This document shows, in pieces, positions 5,999 through 11,350 of a stretch of 11,350 nucleotides of DNA; within the stretch, counting starts at the first letter, position 1, and each line of letters starts with the position of its first letter. Source of the DNA: JALXCG01 sp026991065 [NCBI: Gemmatimonadota bacterium] (lineage in GTDB: Bacteria; GCA-2686955); assembly GCA_026991065.1 (NCBI GenBank), contig JALXCG010000765.1, positions 1 through 11,350 on the forward strand. The letters are read 5' to 3'. The notes beneath the pieces were generated by a model. The model saw only the letters and a program-made list of their open reading frames with translations. It was not told the origin of the DNA and did not search any database. The translations under genes and the position numbers were made by a program.

Positions 5999-7054
5999 AT
6001 GATTCAAACCCTAGCATTCCTGTTTGCCATACTGCTTGCTCACCAGCTCACACCGCTGGCGCGCTTGGCGATGTGGCGTTTTAATATCGTCGACGCTCCG
6101 AACAGCGCGAATCCCGGGAAGATCCACCGGATTCCGACACCGCTTGCCGGTGGTTTGGCGATCTGGGCATCGACATGGCTGGCAATCACGCTCTTGGGGC
6201 AGTGGAATTTCATGGTTGCGGTTCTTGCCGGTTCTTCCACCGCCATGCTTCTGCTGGGCTTCATCGATGATGTTTACATTCTGGACTGGAAGCCCCGGAT
6301 CTTGCTCCAGGCAGCCGTCGCGGTTTCGTTCCTGCTCATGACTGGCATTCAGCTGCCAGGGTTCAGCGGAGCGTGGTTTTCCGTACCGATTATGGTTTTC
6401 TGGTTGGTCGGAGTGACCAATGCCGTCAATCTGATGGACAATATTGACGGGGCGACTTCCGGAATCGTGTTTCTGGCCGGAATCCTGCTTTTTCTGATTG
6501 AGCCAAGTTCTTCTGCTGGGTTGGTTTCCCTCGTTCTCGCCGGTGGCGCGCTGGGATTTCTGCGCTACAATTCCAAACCCGCATCAATCTTCCTGGGTGA
6601 CACCGGAACACTCTTCCTGGGGTTCAGTCTCGGCGCCTTGGCTCTGCTCCAGGCTCAATATGTCGGCGCAGGTGCTTCGCACTTGATCGCCTTTCCTCTG
6701 ATTCTCGGTGTGCCTGTCTTCGATACGACGCTTGCGAGCTTTCTGCGAATCAAGCGCGGCCGCCCGGTCTACCTTCCCGACAAGTCCAACTTGACTTTTC
6801 GCCTCCAGGGTCTTGGTCTTTCCGATCGCCGCATTGTTTTTCTCGAATACTCTCTCGCCGGCTTTCTTGGGCTTTGCGCATTGGCCTCTCTGCAATTGAT
6901 CGGGGTCGCGGCTCTTCTGCCCGGTGCTGTCGCGGCGGTTGTTCTTCTGGTGGTCGGAGGGCGTCTGAGCATCGTCCCCTATCCGGATGAGTTTCCCGCC
7001 CTCCATGTCGCAGACTCGAGTCCCGCCCGGCGCTCAACTCAAACGGCAGCCTAG
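5999..7054 (+). CDS. WecA/MraY-family polyprenyl-phosphate HexNAc-1-phosphate transferase
   Basis: This encodes a 351-residue multi-span inner-membrane enzyme. The family transfers a HexNAc-1-phosphate from a UDP-sugar to undecaprenyl phosphate, the first step of O-antigen, capsule or related glycan assembly. Family motifs appear in order: D32-A-P then KIHRIPTPLAGG (41-52); the Asp pair D90-D91 (GFIDDVYILDWKPR); NAVNLMDNIDG (141-151), with the catalytic-type Asp region; NSKPASIFLGDTG (191-203); and PVFDTT (239-244). Position 261-268 reads DKSNLTFR, where WecA-like relatives have a His-rich DxxHxHHR-type loop, so the usual histidines are missing. The spacing of hydrophobic segments fits about ten or eleven membrane spans. 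Start ATG 5999 lies downstream of the predicted promoters, with only a weak ribosome-binding site (TTGGAAA). No other glycan gene is in the window, so the product glycan and the exact sugar cannot be named. Confidence 0.9.
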   Translation: MIQTLAFLFAILLAHQLTPLARLAMWRFNIVDAPNSANPGKIHRIPTPLAGGLAIWASTWLAITLLGQWNFMVAVLAGSSTAMLLLGFIDDVYILDWKPRILLQAAVAVSFLLMTGIQLPGFSGAWFSVPIMVFWLVGVTNAVNLMDNIDGATSGIVFLAGILLFLIEPSSSAGLVSLVLAGGALGFLRYNSKPASIFLGDTGTLFLGFSLGALALLQAQYVGAGASHLIAFPLILGVPVFDTTLASFLRIKRGRPVYLPDKSNLTFRLQGLGLSDRRIVFLEYSLAGFLGLCALASLQLIGVAALLPGAVAAVVLLVVGGRLSIVPYPDEFPALHVADSSPARRSTQTAA

Positions 7055-7078
7055 GAACTTAGAGGGTCAAGTCCTGCT

Positions 7079-7123
7079 CTCCGTGGGTCGATAGAAGGAC
7101 CGAAGAAGTCTCGAACCACGGAG
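7079..7123 (+). promoter_or_regulatory. Inverted repeat that would sequester the ribosome-binding site of the small membrane protein
   Basis: CTCCGTGG (7079-7086) is the exact reverse complement of CCACGGAG (7116-7123). The right arm contains the GGAG Shine-Dalgarno (7120-7123) of the open frame at 7133. Pairing across the 29-nt loop would hide the ribosome-binding site. An internal GGTC/GACC pairing (7086-7089 with 7098-7101) competes only at one base. The placement suggests translational control, but an 8-bp stem with a long loop may be only moderately stable. Confidence 0.35.
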
Positions 7124-7132
7124 TCATGCGGC

Positions 7133-7312
7133 ATGTCTGAAACCCGAGAAAACAATAGGAATGGGCGCGTTTTCCTGATTCTTGGGCAGTCGCTTATCGT
7201 TTCCGCCGTGATCATATCAATCGGCATTCTGGTTTCCGGTTTTATCACGGTGCGGCGCGCAATGCCGCCCGCGGCAGCGGGTGCGGCTTCCGAATTGCTG
7301 GTGCAGCGATAA
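7133..7312 (+). CDS. Small single-span membrane protein, 59 residues, unknown family
   Basis: This is an open frame of 59 codons from ATG 7133 to TAA 7310-7312. The N-terminus is short and polar (MSETRENNRNGR). It is followed by an uninterrupted hydrophobic stretch at about residues 13-40 (VFLILGQSLIVSAVIISIG, then ILVSGFITV), the dibasic RR at 41-42, and an Ala/Pro-rich tail to residue 59. The charge pattern has basic residues on both flanks, so topology is uncertain. A GGAG Shine-Dalgarno ends 9 nt before the ATG. It lies 78 bp after the transferase gene on the same strand with no terminator between, so co-transcription is plausible. I recognise no family. It could instead be the surviving N-terminal anchor of a longer periplasmic protein whose remainder was lost. 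Confidence 0.6.
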   Translation: MSETRENNRNGRVFLILGQSLIVSAVIISIGILVSGFITVRRAMPPAAAGAASELLVQR

Positions 7313-7491
7313 GAGCCTGTCGTGCATCGGCTTTCGGGTCCCTTGTTCGGGCTTGCTTCGAGATCAAGGTGCTGAGTCCGCAGGAAGGCTGGTTGCCTTT
7401 CAAGGACTGAGCAACGCAGAGATCGGAGCAGGGACGCGTCCGGTGATCCTTCTTCTTCGTCGTCCCTCATCGTGCGGGGTAATATCCTGCG

Positions 7492-7556
7492 GGTCCATTG
7501 TTTCTGAATGACCCGGTCTGGGTCCATTCGGTGACAAGTTGCAAAAGAGATGGACC
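7492..7556. repeat. Three GGTCCAT elements at 29-bp intervals, third inverted
   Basis: GGTCCAT occurs at 7492-7498 and 7521-7527 (both within the 9-mer GGGTCCATT) and as its reverse complement ATGGACC at 7550-7556. Start-to-start distance is 29 bp both times. They could be operator half-sites or alternative RNA pairing partners, since the third copy can pair with either of the first two. A short stem GACCC/GGGTC (7510-7514 with 7520-7524) overlaps the middle copy. Confidence 0.35.
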
Positions 7557-7582
7557 GAAGCAGCCGCGGAAACGGTATAGAG

Positions 7583-7617
7583 GGAGGAGTCGTTCCTCCG
7601 GCAATTGCCGGCTCCTC
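7583..7617 (+). promoter_or_regulatory. Overlapping inverted repeats in the TPR-gene leader
   Basis: GGAGG (7583-7587) can pair with CCTCC (7595-7599). Alternatively GAGGAG (7584-7589) can pair with CTCCTC (7612-7617), enclosing the 14-bp palindrome CCGGCAATTGCCGG (7598-7611). The two pairings are mutually exclusive and lie 32-66 nt before the start codon at 7649. It may be a leader structure or, through the palindrome, a protein-binding site. Confidence 0.3.
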
Positions 7618-7648
7618 AGGACCCAGGATTCCAAGAAAGCACCACTTT

Positions 7649-10555
7649 ATGCGCGCTATTGTCTGTGTCTGCGTATGGATCTGCCTTGGCGCGGCAGCTT
7701 CCGCGCAACCCTCCGGAGAGCACTCTCTTAGGGCGGTTCATGGATTCATGGCCGATGGGCTGTATGAGCTTGCAATCGACGAAGTGGATGCGCTCATCGC
7801 CGCGGATCCGGGCTCGGCGGCAGCGGTCGAAGGGGTCTATTTGAAAGCCCGATCTCTGCGGGAACTCGGCAAAAGCCCGAACGCGGAGTTTCGGCGCTAT
7901 ATCGTGCTGGCCCCGGAGGGGCCACATGCGGATGAATGCCTGTACGGCATCGGGGTTGCCGCGGCGGCCGCGGGTCGGGATGAAGCCGCTGTTGACACGC
8001 TCACCCTCCTGATCGAAGACCATCCGGAATCCTCTTTCCGGCCCCACGCTCTCATGCGCCGCGCGCGGCTCACCATGGCCGGGAATCCCAGTGGTGCCAT
8101 GCGGGATCTTTCTCAGGTGATCACGGATTATCCCGACGACCCGTTGGCTGCCTACGCACGCCACGACCTTGCTGTGCTCTACCTGGATTCGGGAGACGCG
8201 CAGCGTGCCCTGGACACACTGCAGCCGCTGACCGATGAGTCGTTGCCGGAAGTTTTGCGGGAGCCGATTCGGGAAGTGCGTGCTCGAGCAAACCTCAGAC
8301 TCGGACACTACCAGGCCGTTGTCGATCAGCTTTCCGGGAGCACGACCCCCACGGCTCAGAGACTGCTCGGCGAGGCCTTTCTGGCCCAGGAGCGCTATGA
8401 CGAGGCGATTCCCAGTCTGCGCATTGCAGCAGCCGAGGACGGGAGTGACAGCGACGCGGCTTACTCACTGGGGTGGTGCCTGTTCCAGATCGGTAAGAGC
8501 GCGGAAGCGGAAGATGTCTGGGCGCGCTTCGCCGATTCCGAGGGACCGCTGAAATCCGCCGCCCTTCTTGGCGCTGCCGATGCTGCTCGGGAACAGGGAG
8601 CCAAGGAACGCTGCGAGCACTACTGCGAGGAGGTTCGAGCAGAGGCAGAGGGGGACGAACTGGCTCGATCGCTGCTTTGTCTCGGTCTGATCGAGGAAGA
8701 CACCGACTCCGCTTTGGCTTTATTGGAGCAAGCATTCGCAACTTCAGGAGCCACCGGGAGAACACAGGAATCGGCGAAAATGGCGGCCGGAGGGATTCTT
8801 TTGCGTCGCGGCGAAGCGGGGGCTGCGGCAGAGGCCTATCGGTCTGCAATTCAAGTAGCCCGCACCCATGATCTGGACAGTGCCGAAGCGGAGTACGGGT
8901 ATGCGCTGGCCCTCCTGCAGGCCGGCCGCGCGGACGAAGCGGCGCAGATTGTTACGGAACGGGCTTCCGGCCGGCGCGAAGCTCTCTTGGCGGCCGAAGC
9001 GCACCTTGCGGCGAGGAATTGGAGTGCCGCGGAGGCAGATTACCGGCGAATTCTACAGTTGGATGCTGAACAGGACGCGGATGACAGGGTGGAGGCACTC
9101 TTTGGAATCGGCTGGTGCCGTCTTTCCGCCGAGGATGCGGCCGGGGCGCTGGAATGGTTTGACCGTGCAGCAGTGGCGGCGCCGGAAAGCAAGCGCGGTC
9201 GGGAAGCCTTGCTGCGCTTGGGCGATGCGGCGACGCTCGCCGGCCAGGATGAGACCGCGGTGGAGTTGTATGGGCTTTATCTCCAACGGGATCCGCAAGG
9301 CGAATTCGCCTACGATGCCCAGTTGGGGCGGGCTCAGGCCCTTCTGCGCCTGGGGCGCCGAGCGGAGGCCGCGGCTGCTGCCCGCGCCGCTCGGCAGTGG
9401 GCGGCGGGAGATGGCGATGCGGTGGCCGAGGCATTCCTGGTTGAGGCGCGCTCGCTTTTTGAAGGTGAGGAGTTCGCGGCTGCCGAATCACTCTACTTGC
9501 AGGCCGCTGATGCGGCGAATGCACCAGCTTTGGCAGAAGAGGCGGTTTACCGCCTGGGTGACTGCCGGTTCAACCTCCACGACAATCTCGGCGCGGCAAA
9601 TGCGTATGCGCTGACGATTCGTACCTTCCCTTCGGGGAAGTATCTGGCGCAGGCGGTGCAGGGGCTCTATTGGGCAGCAGGGGCTTCGCATGGCAAGGTT
9701 GATGCTGACTCGCTGATGGCGAGCCTGCTCGCGGACGCCGGCCCGGCGGCGGGTCGGATCGAACTGCAGCGGGCGTTGGTATACCGGGATCGCGGTGATA
9801 CTGACGAAGCCCGCAGTGAGTTGGGGAGAATCGCTCGCGACCATGCTGGTACACCCGAGGCAGCCGACGCCCTCTATTTCGTGGGTTCCATGGAGGAGAA
9901 CCCCAGCAATGCCGCGTGGCGAACTCTGGTCAGGGAGTATCCCTCGCACCCGAACGCTTCCCGAGTCAGACGGGCATTGATTGAGGCCGCGCTGGTTGAG
10001 GGCAACCCCAAAGAGGCCGCGGAATGGGCTGCCCCCCTTACCGACGATGCGGCGGAAGATCGGCTGCTGAAGGGGTTGATTCAGAGTGAACTTGGGGATT
10101 TCGAAAGCGCGCGGAGCATATTGACGCCTCTGGCCGCAGTCGTGGACAGTGCCGTTTCTCCAGAAGACAGGGTTACCGGGTGGCGCGCCCGGGTCGCTCT
10201 GGCGACTGTTGCGGATGCCCAAGGTGATTCCGCGCAGGCAGCGGGCCTCCTTGAAGAGGTCGTTGCTCAAGCTCCCCCGGCCGTTGCGGCTGAGGCCCTC
10301 TACCGACAAGGCGAGATGGCGTATCACCATGGTCAGATTGCGGCGGCTCTGCGAACCTTCCTGAAGGTGCGCTATCTGTATCCCGAAATTCGGCGCTGGT
10401 GTCACTTGGGTGAACTTGCAGCAGGATCGTGCTACGAGAGCCAAGGCGATCGTGATCAGGCTCGGATGCTCTATCAGAAACTCATGGAGGAAGAGGGGGT
10501 CGCCGACGCCATACGAGAAAAGGCCGCGGCCCGTCTACGGGAGCTGGGGGAATGA
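7649..10555 (+). CDS. Large secreted (periplasmic) TPR-repeat protein
   Basis: This encodes 968 residues. It starts with a clear Sec signal peptide: MRAIVCVCVWICLGAAASA with predicted cleavage after Ala19 before QPSG. The rest is almost wholly tandem TPR-like helical pairs, Ala/Glu/Leu-rich. Recognisable TPR segments include YELAIDEVDALIAADPGS, RYDEAIPSLRIAAAEDGSD and DAAGALEWFDRAAVAAPES. No enzymatic motif and no other membrane span is visible. Such proteins act as scaffolds, here in the periplasm or at the inner face of the outer membrane. Start: the frame is open from 7550, but only ATG 7649 puts the signal peptide at the N-terminus; its ribosome-binding site is weak (AAGAAAG). Its last codons contain the Shine-Dalgarno GGGAG (10539-10543) and start codon of the next gene, so the two are translationally coupled and their products probably act together. 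Confidence 0.88.
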   Translation: MRAIVCVCVWICLGAAASAQPSGEHSLRAVHGFMADGLYELAIDEVDALIAADPGSAAAVEGVYLKARSLRELGKSPNAEFRRYIVLAPEGPHADECLYGIGVAAAAAGRDEAAVDTLTLLIEDHPESSFRPHALMRRARLTMAGNPSGAMRDLSQVITDYPDDPLAAYARHDLAVLYLDSGDAQRALDTLQPLTDESLPEVLREPIREVRARANLRLGHYQAVVDQLSGSTTPTAQRLLGEAFLAQERYDEAIPSLRIAAAEDGSDSDAAYSLGWCLFQIGKSAEAEDVWARFADSEGPLKSAALLGAADAAREQGAKERCEHYCEEVRAEAEGDELARSLLCLGLIEEDTDSALALLEQAFATSGATGRTQESAKMAAGGILLRRGEAGAAAEAYRSAIQVARTHDLDSAEAEYGYALALLQAGRADEAAQIVTERASGRREALLAAEAHLAARNWSAAEADYRRILQLDAEQDADDRVEALFGIGWCRLSAEDAAGALEWFDRAAVAAPESKRGREALLRLGDAATLAGQDETAVELYGLYLQRDPQGEFAYDAQLGRAQALLRLGRRAEAAAAARAARQWAAGDGDAVAEAFLVEARSLFEGEEFAAAESLYLQAADAANAPALAEEAVYRLGDCRFNLHDNLGAANAYALTIRTFPSGKYLAQAVQGLYWAAGASHGKVDADSLMASLLADAGPAAGRIELQRALVYRDRGDTDEARSELGRIARDHAGTPEAADALYFVGSMEENPSNAAWRTLVREYPSHPNASRVRRALIEAALVEGNPKEAAEWAAPLTDDAAEDRLLKGLIQSELGDFESARSILTPLAAVVDSAVSPEDRVTGWRARVALATVADAQGDSAQAAGLLEEVVAQAPPAVAAEALYRQGEMAYHHGQIAAALRTFLKVRYLYPEIRRWCHLGELAAGSCYESQGDRDQARMLYQKLMEEEGVADAIREKAAARLRELGE

Positions 10556-11350
10556 ACCAACGACGCCGCAGCAGGAAGACTGGAGCACCCATTGGAGTTC
10601 TGTTGGCGCCCTCAATGCTCAATGCGTTGCTGGCGTTGCCAGCCATTTCTCAGTCTGAGCCGCCGCCCCTGGATCTTCCCGATGTGGTGGTGAGTGGAGT
10701 CGATCAGCCTGTTCGGCCAACCACCGAGCGCGATCCAGCAAAGACTGCGCTTCCGAGTCTGCCCAGGGGCGTGGTTCTTGGGCCGAAATCCTCCAGTGAG
10801 GGAAGTCCGGAGCCTCTGCCTCTGTCCGCGGATTCGGTTGAGCCTGCACATTCTTGGATGCATGCCGGAGGTCTCGTGGGCTTGGGCAATCTGGGCCGCT
10901 ACGATCTTGGAGCTGCCATCCGGGGGCGACTTGAGGCCGCTGCCTATCAACTGAGGGCGCGATGGTATGACGAGGATCGCTACCAAGGGGCTCTGGTCCG
11001 GGCGCGATTGCGTCTGGACAGCGGCTGGTCGGCCGCCGGAAAGGTCGACCATCGCCAAAGAGATCTGTGGGGATTGCCGGCGACGCAGACTCTCTCCGAT
11101 GAGCGCTCCCATGCTGAAATCGAGCTACGCAAGCGAGCGAATCTGAGTGCCCAATGGTACCTGAACTCCCGGGTTCGGATGGGTGGCGCAGCGATTGGCA
11201 AGAGCGAGGGGCCGCAGGGGCAACGCAGTGGATCCTGTTTCGCGCTCAATGAAGGAGTAGGAAGAGACGCAGGGGATCTTCATGTTCTCGCTGGAGTTGG
11301 AATTGCGGCAGATCCCTACACGACGAGCGGACGCTTGACTCTGCAGGGTG
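10552..11350 (+). CDS. Probable outer-membrane protein, N-terminal part (runs off the window)
   Basis: The frame starts at ATG 10552, overlapping the upstream stop by ATGA, and stays open for 266 codons to the window edge. The Shine-Dalgarno GGGAG (10539-10543) is 8 nt away. The N-terminus is basic (MNQRRRSRKTG), then hydrophobic, with likely cleavage near AIS-QSE (residue 33). Residues 40-49 read LDLPDVVVSG, which resembles the VVV(T/S)G segment near the N-terminus of TonB-dependent receptors. A Pro/Ser-rich linker follows to about residue 98. From residue 101 alternating strands with aromatic and charged ends (AAYQLRARWYDEDRY, ALVRARLRLDSGW) suggest a beta-barrel. I see no typical TonB plug domain after the VVVSG segment, so it is not a standard receptor as far as it goes. 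The partner is the secreted TPR protein just upstream. Specific function is unknown. Confidence 0.75.
   Translation, partial: MNQRRRSRKTGAPIGVLLAPSMLNALLALPAISQSEPPPLDLPDVVVSGVDQPVRPTTERDPAKTALPSLPRGVVLGPKSSSEGSPEPLPLSADSVEPAHSWMHAGGLVGLGNLGRYDLGAAIRGRLEAAAYQLRARWYDEDRYQGALVRARLRLDSGWSAAGKVDHRQRDLWGLPATQTLSDERSHAEIELRKRANLSAQWYLNSRVRMGGAAIGKSEGPQGQRSGSCFALNEGVGRDAGDLHVLAGVGIAADPYTTSGRLTLQG

Larger units (their letters stand above)
7313..7648. other. Structured intergenic region before the secreted TPR gene
   Basis: I see no convincing gene in this stretch. It holds a small hairpin (AAGGC-TGGTT-GCCTT, near 7385), the 10-bp palindrome GGACGCGTCC (7432-7441), three regularly spaced GGTCCAT elements (7492-7556) and a strongly self-complementary block (7583-7617). 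TATAGA at 7576-7581 could be a -10 element, but no good -35 is placed for it. No poly-T terminator is evident, so transcription from the transferase side may continue into the TPR gene. A 158-codon minus-strand open frame crosses it without a ribosome-binding site or recognisable protein features. Confidence 0.5.

Noticed and set aside
7430-7450. Possible c-di-GMP riboswitch (GEMM-like GGGACGC) given the nearby diguanylate cyclase
   Set aside because: Only a short motif resemblance; the paired helices and the tetraloop receptor expected of the class are not present.
7051-7527. 158-codon minus-strand open frame downstream of the transferase
   Set aside because: No ribosome-binding site, Ser/Arg/Pro-rich composition and overlap with the transferase end; the + strand 59-codon frame is better supported.
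7530-7546. CGGTGACAAGTTGCA as a third sigma-54 site
   Set aside because: GG and GC are 11 bp apart instead of 12, and sigma-54 promoters tolerate spacing changes poorly.
9488-10444. 318-codon minus-strand open frame inside the secreted TPR gene
   Set aside because: Antisense shadow of a high-G+C Ala/Glu-rich coding region; the + frame has the signal peptide and repeat pattern.

Overview
The window reads as a chromosomal segment of a diderm (Gram-negative type) bacterium with moderately high G+C. It encodes a lipoprotein with a lipobox, a secreted TPR protein followed by a probable outer-membrane protein, a PleD-like c-di-GMP enzyme and a WecA/MraY-type membrane transferase. Two sequences match the sigma-54 -24/-12 consensus, and one protein ends in a Fis-type helix-turn-helix. 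The combination resembles Deltaproteobacteria-like or FCB-group (Eisenbacteria/Latescibacteria-like) lineages, but the sequence alone does not settle the phylum. All genes I accept lie on the + strand. I see no rRNA, tRNA, CRISPR array, transposase or integrase.

Layout. Bases 1-96 are an open frame that looks like the last residues of a histidine kinase; a sigma-54-like site overlaps it. At 179-1231 is a lipoprotein with seven 15-residue (45-bp) tandem repeats, closed by a strong intrinsic terminator at 1324-1358. A clear sigma-70-type promoter (1435-1463) then drives a receiver-GGDEF diguanylate cyclase (1579-2580). Next is a very large cytoplasmic regulator (2781-5747): winged-helix-like N-terminus, acidic linker, TPR array, GAF-like domain, coiled coil and Fis-type HTH, but no AAA+ domain.

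The 251-bp gap after it holds a 13-bp inverted repeat, a sigma-54 promoter match and a sigma-70-type extended -10 promoter, all pointing at a polyprenyl-phosphate HexNAc-1-phosphate transferase (5999-7054). A 59-residue single-span membrane protein (7133-7312) follows; its ribosome-binding site lies in one arm of an inverted repeat. A structured non-coding stretch (7313-7648) precedes a 968-residue secreted TPR protein (7649-10555). That gene overlaps by ATGA with a probable outer-membrane protein (10552 onward), which runs off the window.

How they may work together. The first half is signalling: c-di-GMP synthesis under receiver control, and a TPR/GAF DNA-binding regulator. The second half is envelope building: a lipid-linked sugar-phosphate transferase, then a periplasmic TPR scaffold translationally coupled to an outer-membrane protein. 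c-di-GMP or stress control of an envelope polysaccharide is a reasonable inference but is not shown by the sequence. The best candidates for something undescribed are the AAA-less Fis-type regulator next to a sigma-54 promoter with an enhancer-like inverted repeat, the small membrane protein with a hairpin over its ribosome-binding site, and the secreted TPR/outer-membrane pair.
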